From an uncultured Aquimarina sp. (GTDB lineage Bacteria > Bacteroidota > Bacteroidia > Flavobacteriales > Flavobacteriaceae): a DNA stretch of 64,000 nt. Made by a program: the position numbers and the translations under genes. Below, piece after piece: positions 54,780 to 63,897 of this stretch. Numbering within the stretch: position 1 is the stretch's first letter; each line of letters opens with the position of its first letter. Location: contig CANMTP010000013.1 of assembly GCA_947500845.1 (NCBI GenBank), forward strand, positions 1 to 64,000, in the 5' to 3' direction. Under the pieces are notes generated by a model, which was not told where the DNA came from, did not search any database, and worked only from the letters and a program-made list of their open reading frames with translations.

Positions 54780-55532
54780 ATGGAAACTCAAAAAACAATA
54801 GTACCTGTTTTGGAAATCAAAAATTTACAAAAAAGCTTTGGTGATAATCACGTACTTAATGGTTTCAGCCTACAACTATTTGAAGGAGAAAACCTGGTAG
54901 TAATGGGTAAATCAGGTTCTGGGAAATCAGTGATGATCAAATGTCTGGTGGGTCTAATGCAAGCCGATAGTGGTAGCATTAGAATAAAGGATCAGGATAT
55001 TACTGTTTTGGGCCAAACAGAATTGGATCTGTTGCGAACAGAAATTGGTTTTTTGTTTCAGGGAAGCGCTTTATATGATTCAATGACTGTGAGAGAAAAC
55101 CTGGAGTTTCCGTTAAGAAGGCATAAAGAAAAATTGAACATGACAGAACATACAGAAGCACTGGTAATTGAGGCTTTAGAAAATGTAGGTTTGGCAGATG
55201 CAATAGATCTAATGCCTGCAGAACTATCTGGAGGGATGCAACGGCGAGTAGCCCTCGCAAGGGCACTTATTCTGAAACCTAAAATTATCCTTTATGATGA
55301 ACCAACAACAGGACTGGATCCAATCACAGCCAAAGAAATTATTCAGTTAATGCGTAGCATTCAGAAAAAATATGGTACTTCATCATTGATTATTACTCAT
55401 GATGTAGATTGTGCCAGAGTGATTTCTAACCGGATCATTTTATTAGTAGACGGAATCAATTATGTAGAGGGTACTTACCAAGAACTATCTATATCTGATG
55501 ATCCTAAGGTACAGGCATTTTTTAAACATTAG
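54780..55532 (+). CDS. mlaF: Mla-type ABC transporter ATPase
   Basis: 250 residues. Walker A MGKSGSGKSVMIK, Q-loop in GFLFQGSALYDSMTV, signature LSGGMQRRVALARAL, Walker B IILYDEPTTGLDP and switch His in IITHDVD. The segment after the Q-loop (SALYDSMTVRENLEFPLR) is characteristic of MlaF. It energises lipid movement by the MlaE permease and MlaD MCE ring. Starts 3 bp after mlaE. Confidence 0.94.
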   Translation: METQKTIVPVLEIKNLQKSFGDNHVLNGFSLQLFEGENLVVMGKSGSGKSVMIKCLVGLMQADSGSIRIKDQDITVLGQTELDLLRTEIGFLFQGSALYDSMTVRENLEFPLRRHKEKLNMTEHTEALVIEALENVGLADAIDLMPAELSGGMQRRVALARALILKPKIILYDEPTTGLDPITAKEIIQLMRSIQKKYGTSSLIITHDVDCARVISNRIILLVDGINYVEGTYQELSISDDPKVQAFFKH

Positions 55533-55546
55533 AACAGCATAATATC

Positions 55547-56533
55547 ATGAGTATGAAAAAGACGGCTTCACAAAAATTAAAATTAGGTGTTTTTGTTGTA
55601 GTGGGGACATTGTTACTTATTGCAGCGTTATATTCTATAGGAAATCGACAGAACCTTTTTGGAAGTAATATCATAATATTTACCCAATTTAAGAATGTAA
55701 ATGGTCTTGAATTAGGTAATAATGTACGATACTCTGGGATCAATGTAGGAACAGTAAGTAAAATACGAATGATAAGTGATAACCAAATCCTTGTTGAAAT
55801 GCTTATCCAGGAAAAAATTGGAAAGCATATCAAAAAAGAGGCGGTTGCCACTATAGGTTCTGATGGATTAGTAGGCAATATGATTGTAAACATTATCCCT
55901 CGGGAAAGCAAAAAACCACCTGTGATTTCTGGAGATACTATTCAGTCGTATAGTAAGATAGGAACAGATGATATGTTGACCACCTTAAATGTGACTAATG
56001 AAAATGCAGCCTTATTAACAGCAGATTTATTAAAGATAACCACCGAGATTATTGAGGGTAAAGGTACTATTGGATTATTGATCAACGATTCGATCATGGC
56101 GAATGATCTCAAAAGAACTATGTATGAATTACGTAAAGCAAGTACAGGAGCATCACTAGCAATTACAGAACTTAAAGAGATCATTTCTTCAATCAATCAA
56201 AGTGAGAGTGTAGCTGGGGTTTTACTAAGTGATAGTGTTTCTGGACAGAAGATGAAAACCATACTGGGTAATCTCGAACAATCCAGCATGGATATTAGTG
56301 AAGTGAGTAAAAACTTAAATGTAGTATTTAAAGATATTAAGGAAGGAGAAGGTGCTCTAAACTATTTAGCTAAAGACCCTGCTTTGGTCAAAAACATAGA
56401 TTCAACCATGAATAATATTAAAGAAGGAACCCAGAGGTTTAATCAGAATATGAAAGCGTTAAGACATAATTTCCTTTTTAGAGGATATTTTAAGAAGCTA
56501 GAAAAGGAAAAGAACAAAGAAAGTAATAATTAA
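55547..56533 (+). CDS. mlaD: MlaD-like MCE-domain protein
   Basis: 328 residues. One N-terminal transmembrane helix (~13-33), a single MCE domain (~38-115; NVNGLELGNNVRYSGINVGTV), and a long helical tail with DDMLTTLNVTNENAALLTADLLKI, which probably forms the tunnel or needle. It binds lipid as a hexamer in the periplasm. Last member of the core mla operon. A ~20-codon ORF at 56544-56606 before the next gene is too short to call. Confidence 0.9.
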   Translation: MSMKKTASQKLKLGVFVVVGTLLLIAALYSIGNRQNLFGSNIIIFTQFKNVNGLELGNNVRYSGINVGTVSKIRMISDNQILVEMLIQEKIGKHIKKEAVATIGSDGLVGNMIVNIIPRESKKPPVISGDTIQSYSKIGTDDMLTTLNVTNENAALLTADLLKITTEIIEGKGTIGLLINDSIMANDLKRTMYELRKASTGASLAITELKEIISSINQSESVAGVLLSDSVSGQKMKTILGNLEQSSMDISEVSKNLNVVFKDIKEGEGALNYLAKDPALVKNIDSTMNNIKEGTQRFNQNMKALRHNFLFRGYFKKLEKEKNKESNN

Positions 56534-56618
56534 ATCCGACGGTCATGAAAAACCTGCGTTTTTTAGTAATCGATTTATTCTTGAAAAGAAAAGAAGAACA
56601 GTTTTAAAATTTTAAATC

Positions 56619-57107
56619 ATGAAAATAGAACATCTTGAAGAGCGGATAACCGATTACAGAAATTCTATAAAGACAGTTGTTGATAAGCGAATACTTTGGA
56701 AGAATACAACGAAAAATATACTTCTAAAGACCTTACAAGGAATTGTAAAACAATTCGATATCGGTTGGAAAGTACAAGAATTAAGCTGGATACGTAATAA
56801 TGAAGCAGTCAATATTACATTTGATTCTTTTCCGCCAGAAATGATAGATTGTACCAATCTCATCCCTGCATATCAGTTTCTACCCGGTGGGGCACTCATT
56901 TTTTCTCAGTCTTATAATGGAGACATTTATGTTTTTATGTTGTTTCCCGAGATTGATAATACGCCCCAAGAAAATAACCTCGTAGAATTAGGTCAATACA
57001 CACCAGAAATGATCACCGAGAAACTAATTGTTGAAAAAGTAGATGAGTTTCTTAAAGAGATGATTCGATGGGAGGTACCTTCTTTAAAAAATAAGGTTGG
57101 ATATTAA
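56619..57107 (+). CDS. Conserved-style hypothetical soluble protein
   Basis: 162 residues, no signal peptide or TM. It contains several Trp-rich motifs (DIGWKVQELSWIRNNEAVNITF, PAYQFLPGGALIFSQSYNGDIYVFMLFPEID). No domain is recognised. It lies 85 bp after mlaD on the same strand, and may be read through from the mla operon. Function unknown. The following 273 bp hold only the next gene's promoter. Confidence 0.65.
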   Translation: MKIEHLEERITDYRNSIKTVVDKRILWKNTTKNILLKTLQGIVKQFDIGWKVQELSWIRNNEAVNITFDSFPPEMIDCTNLIPAYQFLPGGALIFSQSYNGDIYVFMLFPEIDNTPQENNLVELGQYTPEMITEKLIVEKVDEFLKEMIRWEVPSLKNKVGY

Positions 57108-57342
57108 TAACCAGGGCTAAAGTTAAAAGCTTATGCTATCACGATTACTAAATTAGTACTTTCTTAAACATTTAAAAATTTTAAGTTATACTATCCCCCA
57201 AAAAACGTTGAGTTTACCTTTCTAAAAACAACTCCTTTAGTTACTTTTTTTAAGTTAAATATTTCACGAAATAAATGAATAATATCATCAGGTTATAGAG
57301 GGTTTGATGATAATTATCATAGTCAAAATTAACTACTGGATT

Positions 57343-57350
57343 TACATTTG
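57343..57350 (+). promoter_or_regulatory. Bacteroidota -7 promoter element
   Basis: TACATTTG fits TAnnTTTG exactly and lies 30 bp upstream of the outer-membrane protein start at 57381. A matching TTTG at -33 is not evident. Confidence 0.45.
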
Positions 57351-57380
57351 TATCATGCTAATATTAATCAATTCGACATC

Positions 57381-57962
57381 ATGAAAAACTTAAAAACATC
57401 AAGTATTGCATTTTTAATAGTATTGATAAGCCAAACACTTTTGGCACAGGAAAAATGGTCTGTAGAAATTAGACCCGGACTAAAATTGGCAACCAAAGAT
57501 ATTGATAATGCCGATCTCAAAGTAGGTTTTGGATTTGAAGCGACCATCGGTTATAATTTTATGGAACATACCGCAGCATATGTTGGCTGGGGATATAATA
57601 GATTCAGAGCGGTCAATTCTTTTGCAGGTGAAGATGCAGATTTTGAAGAAACGGGATATACGTTTGGACTGCGATTTATTCACCCATTAGGTGATTCTTC
57701 TCTTTCTCTTCTTGCACGTGCGGGGGGAATTTATAACCATATAGAAATTGAAAATGATTCGGGTGATATTATTGATGATTCAGGACATGGATTAGGATGG
57801 GAAATAGGTGCTGGTCTGGATATTGATATGGGCAAAAACTGGAGTTTACGACCACAGATAGGATATCGTTCGTTGTCAAGAGACATTGAGGTAGCAGCTA
57901 CCACTATAGATGCCAAGTTGAATTACATTTCATTCGATATGGGGGTTTCTAAACGCTTTTAA
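57381..57962 (+). CDS. Small outer-membrane beta-barrel protein
   Basis: 193 residues from ATG 57381, where a clear signal peptide begins (MKNLKTSSIAFLIVLISQTLLAQ). Eight-strand OmpA/OmpX-like barrel pattern: GFGFEATIGYNFMEHTAAYVGWGYN, TGYTFGLRFIHPLGDSSLSLLARAGG, WEIGAGLDIDMGKNWSLRPQIGYRS, and terminal SFDMGVSKRF. The last residue is Phe, as for outer-membrane proteins. Monocistronic with its own promoter and terminator. Function unknown. Confidence 0.82.
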   Translation: MKNLKTSSIAFLIVLISQTLLAQEKWSVEIRPGLKLATKDIDNADLKVGFGFEATIGYNFMEHTAAYVGWGYNRFRAVNSFAGEDADFEETGYTFGLRFIHPLGDSSLSLLARAGGIYNHIEIENDSGDIIDDSGHGLGWEIGAGLDIDMGKNWSLRPQIGYRSLSRDIEVAATTIDAKLNYISFDMGVSKRF

Positions 57963-57973
57963 TTCTATTAAAA

Positions 57974-58010
57974 CATAGGATCGTATTAATAAAATTATAC
58001 GATCCTAATT
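57974..58010 (+). terminator. Intrinsic terminator
   Basis: Stem TAGGATCGTAT (57976-57986) and ATACGATCCTA (57997-58007), 10-nt loop, followed by ATTTTGATTTCTTTT. It lies between the convergent beta-barrel gene and LOG-like gene and may serve both. Confidence 0.82.
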
Positions 58011-58056
58011 TTGATTTCTTTTAGAGACATTATTAATACCAATTTGAGTGTGAAAG

Positions 58057-58836
58057 TTATTTTGTTATGAATTTGTCTTTTGTATGATTCTGCTCCCATA
58101 ACCACCATTTTCTTCTAAAAAAGACCTTTTTCAAGCCATGTTTCTTTACTGAGTACGTTTCCAGATAATCAACTACTTCTTCAACTGAATCGGTAATGAA
58201 TAGAGAACTTAACTCACTTTCAGAAATCATTTCATTAGTTTTCATTAGTTCAATATGTTCTACAAGTTCTTTGTGATATTCTTTTCCAAATAAAATAACC
58301 GGAAACTCTTCGATCATTTTGGTCTGAACCAGTAGTAAGGATTCGAAAAATTCATCCATCGTGCCAAAACCACCCGGCATAACAATAAAAGCATAAGAGT
58401 ATTTTACCAATAAAACCTTACGAATAAAAAAATAAGGAATATTGATCCATTTGTGCAAATATGGGTTAGGTTCCTGCTCCTTTGGGAGTATAATTTTGCA
58501 TCCTACAGAATATCCGCCAGCCATATAAGCACCTTTATTGGCAGCTTCCATAATTCCTGGTCCGCCACCTGTCATTACCGTAAATCCCATTTTTGCTATT
58601 GCCGTACCAATTTGTTCAGCTTTTTGATAAAAGGGATCAGAAGATTCTGTTCTTGCCGATCCAAAAACCGTTACACAAGGACCTATAAAATGCATGGTTC
58701 TAAATCCACGAACAAAATTCCAAAATACTTTTAGTGTAAAATATAATTCTCTTAATCTGGAACGGGGACCTGCAAGAAATGAATATTCTTCGGTCAATTT
58801 TGGTAAATCTCTTTTATTAGATCTGTTCATGAACAT
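58057..58836 (-). CDS. LOG-family (TIGR00730-type) Rossmann-fold protein
   Basis: 259 residues. Signature motifs GGGPGIMEAANKGAYMAGG and PGGFGTMDEFFESLLLVQTK are those of the LONELY GUY / YgdH family, which has cytokinin riboside 5'-monophosphate phosphoribohydrolase activity in characterised members and nucleotide 5'-monophosphate nucleosidase activity in others. The ~60-residue N-terminal extension and the basic Trp-rich tail (FRRKWWLWEQNHTK) are seen in some bacterial members. The exact substrate is not known. Start at 58836 (alternative ATG at 58830). Confidence 0.88.
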   Translation of the reverse strand: MFMNRSNKRDLPKLTEEYSFLAGPRSRLRELYFTLKVFWNFVRGFRTMHFIGPCVTVFGSARTESSDPFYQKAEQIGTAIAKMGFTVMTGGGPGIMEAANKGAYMAGGYSVGCKIILPKEQEPNPYLHKWINIPYFFIRKVLLVKYSYAFIVMPGGFGTMDEFFESLLLVQTKMIEEFPVILFGKEYHKELVEHIELMKTNEMISESELSSLFITDSVEEVVDYLETYSVKKHGLKKVFFRRKWWLWEQNHTKDKFITK

Positions 58837-59122
58837 ATATTAGAAACTGGTTACAGTGAATTAAAAATAAATACTAGAAATAGTATCAACAATGATATTT
58901 GTCACGAGGGTTTTTCTGTCGTTTATGTTGAATAAAACACTTACATTAAATATTTTACTTGTTTAGAAGTACATACACTTAAGCTAAATACTTTAAACAA
59001 TCTTTGTCTATACCGTACAGGAAATGGAAGAATAAAAATTTTTGATGTTGAGGTATCTGCAGTATCATAACTCTAAAAAGCCATTTAATTGATCCATTTT
59101 AAAGTAGCTTGGATTTTTTGCT

Positions 59123-59488
59123 TTATATTTTGATAATATCTGTAGGGGTTTCAACAAGTATAGTGATATTACCTCTAAGAGCTATAGGCTGTTTCATGAT
59201 CTCTGGATGATGTTGTATCATTTTTATCCAGTCATTAGAAGAAAAATCATGAGGTTCGAAATGTGATTTGTATGCGGGATGATCTTGATTTACCAGGTCT
59301 TTGATTTCTATTTGTAGTCTATCTGCAAGTTCTGCTATCTGAGTTCCGGTCAACGGTGTTTTCAGGATATCAATCTCTTGTATGGGCCAACCCTCAGCCT
59401 TAGCATATGCCAACGTTTGTTTGGCTCATACAGATTTAGAGCTGTAGAACAAAGTAATTTGTCTATTGGATGTTGCTATCTCTCCCAT
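59123..59488 (-). pseudogene. ArsC-like protein gene broken by TGA
   Basis: The frame begins with ATG at 59488 (MGEIATSNRQITLFYSSKSV), hits TGA at 59428-59426 (codon 21), then continues in frame as AKQTLAYAKAEGWPIQEIDIL.. to the stop at 59123. The full-length product would be 121 residues, the right size for an ArsC/Spx-like thioredoxin-fold protein: LTGTQIAELADRL, DWIKMIQHHPEIMKQPIALRG, ILVETPTDIIKI. No N-terminal redox cysteine is present, so it would not be a classical arsenate reductase. A restart at 59413 gives a truncated 96-residue product. Confidence 0.75.
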
Positions 59489-59508
59489 ATTATTATATTA
59501 TTGATAAA

Positions 59509-59721
59509 TCAATTCTTATGATGCGTATCCAAATGATGTCGTAACAATTCTTTCAAACTTTCTAAATAATCAAGTAGATTTTTTTCATCGGTCTTAGGGT
59601 GATTACTAGATGGAACAGTGATGGGTTGTTCATCAATGAATTTATACAATTCAGGATAATTGGTTTCTATTTGAGTAGTCAGTTCGGTAATCTGAGTAAT
59701 TAAGGTTTTTGATGCATCCAT
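59509..59721 (-). CDS. Small hypothetical protein
   Basis: 70 residues: MDASKTLITQITELTTQIE, then NYPELYKFIDEQPITVPS, then a helical, His-rich end (LESLKELLRHHLDTHHKN). The composition and NYPELYKF/PITVP segment resemble a small conserved flavobacterial protein, with no known function. 21 bp upstream of the broken ArsC-like gene, on the same strand, so probably co-transcribed. The 59722-59928 gap shows no gene. Confidence 0.6.
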   Translation of the reverse strand: MDASKTLITQITELTTQIETNYPELYKFIDEQPITVPSSNHPKTDEKNLLDYLESLKELLRHHLDTHHKN

Positions 59722-59928
59722 AACGAAGATATTTAAATGTTTGAATCCCTCAAAGAGGATTTAATTCCCCTAGGCTTGCCTTGAAAACAAAATGTTTTTT
59801 CTGAAGCATACCTCATAAGCTTGCTTCGAGGTTTTTGATGTTGAATCACGCAAACTCATTGATGCTACTGAAGATACGAAAAAATGATCTTAATTCTAGT
59901 TAAAATAACATCAACCTTTTACAAAAAA

Positions 59929-60750
59929 TCAAGGGATATTTTCAGTGAGTTCATAACTCAATATATCAGCTTTAAAATACTCAAATTTTTCTCCTTTCAG
60001 GTTCCAGATTGCCGTCATTTTATTGGGGATTAATAATCCGTCATAATTTTTATATTCGCCAGCCTCAGCAATAAAATCTTCAAGCGTGGTATCTCTATAT
60101 CTTTGGGTACTAAAAGATTCGATCATCCCGGTCTCGTCGAAATAAAAATAACCGGTTAAGGACAGATCACCTTTTGTAATCGTTCCTTTTACTTTTGTCG
60201 TGTCTATTTGCTTCCAGATAATATCAGGATCCAAGAAGCCTATCGGAAACCAAATCAGCTCACCAAAATATCTTCCCAAAGAGCTTTGATCTACCTCTGG
60301 ACCCAACGACGCCACATCTTTCAAACCTAACAGACTTATCTTTACCTCTCCTTTTTGATCCATATATTTATCCCTAATCAGCATAGGTAGCGCTCTTGCT
60401 TTCCAAATAAAGCCAGGATTTTTTGAAGACATATATTGTACTGCCGTAAATGAGATCCATCCTTTTTTTGAATCAGTTTTGATAGTTCCTTTTTGCGAGA
60501 AAGTAACATTGCAATATTTAGATTTTCCAATGATTTGAGCTTTGATAAGATAATTCTTCATCAATTCCGGAAGGTGTTCGAGATCGGCTTCAGAGATCTT
60601 TTCAATGGGTATTGATTTCGAATCAAATAAAAGAGATTTTTCTTTTTTAATAGTATTGTTAAAGTAAGATACGTTGACAAGTATAATAACCAAGAATAGT
60701 AATATTAAAATTCCAATTGCTGTAAGTGTCATTTTAATAGGTATTTTCAT
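59929..60750 (-). CDS. DUF6544-like membrane-anchored protein
   Basis: 273 residues from ATG 60750 (MKIPIKMTLTAIGILILL); longer in-frame starts at 60780 and 60816 overlap the ABC ATPase gene and are less likely. One N-terminal transmembrane helix (~5-25), then an extracytoplasmic domain with KGWISFTAVQYMSSKNPGFIWKAR, GRYFGELIWFP, and SFSTQRYRD. These match proteins labelled DUF6544/DUF6920, which have no known function. It follows the HlyD-permease-ATPase genes on the same strand, suggesting a role in that export system. Confidence 0.75.
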   Translation of the reverse strand: MKIPIKMTLTAIGILILLFLVIILVNVSYFNNTIKKEKSLLFDSKSIPIEKISEADLEHLPELMKNYLIKAQIIGKSKYCNVTFSQKGTIKTDSKKGWISFTAVQYMSSKNPGFIWKARALPMLIRDKYMDQKGEVKISLLGLKDVASLGPEVDQSSLGRYFGELIWFPIGFLDPDIIWKQIDTTKVKGTITKGDLSLTGYFYFDETGMIESFSTQRYRDTTLEDFIAEAGEYKNYDGLLIPNKMTAIWNLKGEKFEYFKADILSYELTENIP

Positions 60751-60760
60751 TTCATCTTCT

Positions 60761-61435
60761 TTATCTAAGTATTCTTCCATCTCCCATTTCGATAATGCGA
60801 TCTGTTTTTTCTGCAAAATCGATATCGTGAGTTACCACAAGAAGTGACAATCCTTGTTCGTCACTAAGTTGTTTAAAGATATTAAAGACGTTATCAGAAT
60901 TATAACTATCCAGATTTCCCGTAGGTTCATCTCCCATAATAATAGAAGGATTGTTTATCAAAGCCCGAGCGATAGCCACTCGCTGTTTTTCGCCACCTGA
61001 TATTCTGGAAGCTCTTTTTTTGGCCAGATGATCGATTTCTAAAACCCTAAGTTTTTCGATAGCGTTATGTTCAATTTCTGCTAAAGATTTTTCTGCCAGT
61101 TTTTTAGCAGGAAGCATTACGTTTTCCAGTACGGAAAATTCCGATAATAAATAGTGAAATTGAAATACAAACCCTATGTGTTTATTTCTAATGTAAGACA
61201 GTTTCTCTCTCTCTTGGCCTGTTACAAGTTCATTATTCAAATATAATTCGCCTTCATAATCGGTATCCATCGTAGATAAGATATATAACAAGGTAGATTT
61301 ACCACAACCTGATTTTCCCATGATAGAAGAGAACTCCCCACGCTTTATTTTAAAACTGATGTCCTTTAGGACATGAAATAATACGGGTTTTTTGAAGTAC
61401 TTATTGATATTTTTTGCTTCCAGAACTGTTTCCAT
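60761..61435 (-). CDS. LolD/MacB-type ABC transporter ATPase
   Basis: 224 residues. Walker A MGKSGCGKSTLLY, Q-loop FVFQFHYLLSEFSVLENVMLPA, signature ISGGEKQRVAIARAL, Walker B IIMGDEPTGNLDS and switch His VVTHDIDFA. The YLLSEFSVLENVMLPA segment is typical of the LolD/MacB branch, whose members drive mechanotransmission and not ordinary import. It works with the FtsX-type permease encoded 3 bp upstream. Confidence 0.92.
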   Translation of the reverse strand: METVLEAKNINKYFKKPVLFHVLKDISFKIKRGEFSSIMGKSGCGKSTLLYILSTMDTDYEGELYLNNELVTGQEREKLSYIRNKHIGFVFQFHYLLSEFSVLENVMLPAKKLAEKSLAEIEHNAIEKLRVLEIDHLAKKRASRISGGEKQRVAIARALINNPSIIMGDEPTGNLDSYNSDNVFNIFKQLSDEQGLSLLVVTHDIDFAEKTDRIIEMGDGRILR

Positions 61436-61438
61436 GGT

Positions 61439-62701
61439 TTATTGTCCTCTAATGATTTTAACGGGATCAATCTTTTTTGCTTTTCTAGAGGGCAAAAAGC
61501 CGGCTAGAAATGTGGATACCATAGCAAATACAATTCCAATCATATAAAAATTGGGATTGTGATTGATAGGGTATGTAGTGATGGTTGGGAGTGCCTCAGT
61601 TTCAAAGGGTAGATTATCAATGAAATGAGAAAGGCCAAAACCAATGAGTAGCCCTAAAACTCCACCTACTGCCCCAATAATCATTGCCTGACTCATAAAG
61701 ATAAGTTGGACATCTTTTCCAGAAAAACCTGTCGCTTTCAAAATAGCAATATCATTCATCTTTTCATAGATCAGCATATTTAGAATGTTATAGATTCCAA
61801 AACCGGCTACAATGAGTAAAGTGATCGAAACAGAATAGGTAATTAAGTTTCTGATAGTAGTTCCTGTTTCAAATTGAGCGTTGGCAGTTTTGATATCAGT
61901 AGCTTTGAGATTGAATTGTTGTTCGATTTTTTGTGCTAGAGGAATTGCGTATTCAATATTGTGTAATTTTACATTAATATCAGTAATATAATTTTCGGCC
62001 TCACCCAAAATACGCTGTACTGTTTTTACATTAGAAAAACTCTGAATATTGTCGATGTCCGCAATTCCACTCTGATAAATTCCAACAATTTTTAATGGAA
62101 AGATATCTCCTTTAATAGTACTTATTTGTACCCGATCCCCTACCTTTAAAGACATTTTTTCGGCTACGCCTGCACCCAAAAGAATTCCATTCTCATTATT
62201 ATGTAAAGCTTGCGGAGTTCCTTCTACAATATAATCGCTAAAATTAAAGAGGGCAACCTCTTTTAAAACATTGATACCAGTTAAATTACCCCCCAATTCG
62301 ATCGAGCCCGCTACATAAAATATCTGTTCCTGTATTTGAGGAATAGCCCCTCTTACTTTTGGATCTTTATTTAAATAATTCATAATTGGCAATGCGTTAT
62401 GAATTCTTTTCTGACTCTGCTTTGGTTTTACAGAGTGAACCACGTTAAAAGTATTTTGAAGTTCGCTGTACAGGTCTACTGGTTGCTTTTTTGAAGGCTC
62501 TATCTCATTAAAAATATGTACATGCGGGGTTACATTTAGAATAAGATCATCCAACATGGCATTAAGACCTGTCATAAAACAAACCAATGTAATGTAGGCA
62601 CCAATACCAAAGGTTACTCCTAAAGCAGCTGTAGCGGTTTGCTTTATTTTGGTAAGCAAATGTGTCTTGGCGATATTTAGTATGACTTTCCAGTTGATCA
62701 T
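61439..62701 (-). CDS. FtsX/LolE-type ABC transporter permease
   Basis: 420 residues. A first TM helix (~20-45; GVTFGIGAYITLVCFMTGLN) precedes a large MacB-PCD periplasmic domain (~50-280; GNLTGINVLKEVALFN, LLGAGVAEKMSLKVGDRVQI). The last three TM helices carry the FtsX signature (EKMNDIAILKATGFSGKDVQLIFMSQAMIIGAVGG) and the end FLPSRKAKKIDPVKIIRG. It belongs to the MacB/LolCE group that extracts lipoproteins or exports small molecules. The stop of the adaptor gene overlaps its start by one base. Confidence 0.9.
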   Translation of the reverse strand: MINWKVILNIAKTHLLTKIKQTATAALGVTFGIGAYITLVCFMTGLNAMLDDLILNVTPHVHIFNEIEPSKKQPVDLYSELQNTFNVVHSVKPKQSQKRIHNALPIMNYLNKDPKVRGAIPQIQEQIFYVAGSIELGGNLTGINVLKEVALFNFSDYIVEGTPQALHNNENGILLGAGVAEKMSLKVGDRVQISTIKGDIFPLKIVGIYQSGIADIDNIQSFSNVKTVQRILGEAENYITDINVKLHNIEYAIPLAQKIEQQFNLKATDIKTANAQFETGTTIRNLITYSVSITLLIVAGFGIYNILNMLIYEKMNDIAILKATGFSGKDVQLIFMSQAMIIGAVGGVLGLLIGFGLSHFIDNLPFETEALPTITTYPINHNPNFYMIGIVFAMVSTFLAGFLPSRKAKKIDPVKIIRGQ

Positions 62702-63783
62702 TATTCGGGTTTATAGATCCATGTTTCTTCAGTGATTCCAGAGATAACTTCTACTGTATCCATACTTTGCAAACCAACAATAATATCAATCACTCCCTGT
62801 TCAGTCTTTACTTTAGAATTATCAATTAGAAACTGTTTAGGGATAGTTAGCACCTGTTTTTTATGATCAATGATAATATTTGCTTCTCCAGATAACCCAG
62901 GATACAAAACTTCGGGCTCTTCATTAAATAGGGCCTCAACCATAAAAGTTTGATTGCGTTCATCTTTTTTTGGATAGATCTTGCTTACTTGAGCAGTAAA
63001 AACTTTTCCATTATACGCATCCAGTGTAATAATTGCTTTTTGACCTTCTTTAATTTTTACAATATCAACTTCATCAACCAACATTTCGATCACAAATACA
63101 GTAGAACTTCCTAACGAAGCTAATGGCTCTAAAGTATTTACAAGTTCACCAGGATTTTTATATAATGCGTACACTTTTCCGTTGATTTTACTGTTTACCG
63201 TGAAGTCTTCAGTAGTGATTAATGAGGTCTTATAGTTGTTTTCGGCTTGTTTGAGCTGTGTTTGAAGCTCTTCTTTGGTACGCTGGTATTTATTTTTAAG
63301 AAGATTTAGAGTGTTTGTCGAGAGGTCATAGGCCAGTTTTTTGGTGTCATATTCTACTTTAGAACCAATCTTTTGATCCCAAAGATTTTTCTGTCGACAG
63401 TAGTTTATAGAATCATTAGTCAATGTCAATGTTGCTCCTTTAATTTCATCTTCAATACTACTTAGTATAGCCGCACTGCCATTATAATTTTTTTGAGCAA
63501 GTTCTAGAGATAGTTTAGCATTTTCAGTATTCAATTTGGGATTGCTATTAATAATTTGAAGTATCGGAGCTTCTTTCTTGACTACATCACCTTCTTCTAC
63601 AAGATTTTTGTCCAAGATGCCATTAACTGCAGCGTATACCTGGTATAAGCTATCGGGTTGAATGGTAATCGAAGAATATACAGACTCTGTAATATCTGTA
63701 ACCGCAGGAAGTATCTTTTCTTCATTAGTATTGCATGACACAAAAAAGACAAAAATAAGTATCCAGAATACCAGCCTAATCAT
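62701..63783 (-). CDS. HlyD/MacA-type membrane-fusion lipoprotein
   Basis: 360 residues from ATG 63783, chosen because it gives a lipobox (FVSC at Cys16, then NTNEEK). The lipoyl halves flank a long coiled coil (~75-185; LSLELAQKNYNGSAAILSS.. to LQTQLKQAENNYKTSL), then a beta-barrel segment with VDIVKIKEGQKAIITLDAYNGKVF. This is the periplasmic adaptor of a tripartite ABC exporter of the MacAB type. An outer-membrane factor is not encoded in the window. First gene of the operon running to the DUF6544-like protein. Confidence 0.88.
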   Translation of the reverse strand: MIRLVFWILIFVFFVSCNTNEEKILPAVTDITESVYSSITIQPDSLYQVYAAVNGILDKNLVEEGDVVKKEAPILQIINSNPKLNTENAKLSLELAQKNYNGSAAILSSIEDEIKGATLTLTNDSINYCRQKNLWDQKIGSKVEYDTKKLAYDLSTNTLNLLKNKYQRTKEELQTQLKQAENNYKTSLITTEDFTVNSKINGKVYALYKNPGELVNTLEPLASLGSSTVFVIEMLVDEVDIVKIKEGQKAIITLDAYNGKVFTAQVSKIYPKKDERNQTFMVEALFNEEPEVLYPGLSGEANIIIDHKKQVLTIPKQFLIDNSKVKTEQGVIDIIVGLQSMDTVEVISGITEETWIYKPE

Positions 63784-63897
63784 ATGTTTTGTTTTTATCC
63801 AAATGTCTATCATAGCTACGATTTTCGGAATGACATTTATCATATTTAATACCAGATAGAGCTCTTATTTTTGAATAGGTTATAAAACAATCGGTAT

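Noticed and set aside
56544..56606. 20-codon ORF between mlaD and the next gene
   Set aside because: Too short and without a recognisable motif; could be a remnant but cannot be supported.
5907..59488. Stop-codon reassignment or selenocysteine-type recoding
   Set aside because: Interrupted genes carry TGA, TAA and TAG alike, and no matching recoding element or Sec genes are visible; decay is simpler.
59750..59860. Possible hairpin or mobile-element remnant upstream of the 70-residue gene
   Set aside because: Only short imperfect inverted matches; no conserved stem with a U-tract and no second copy in the window.
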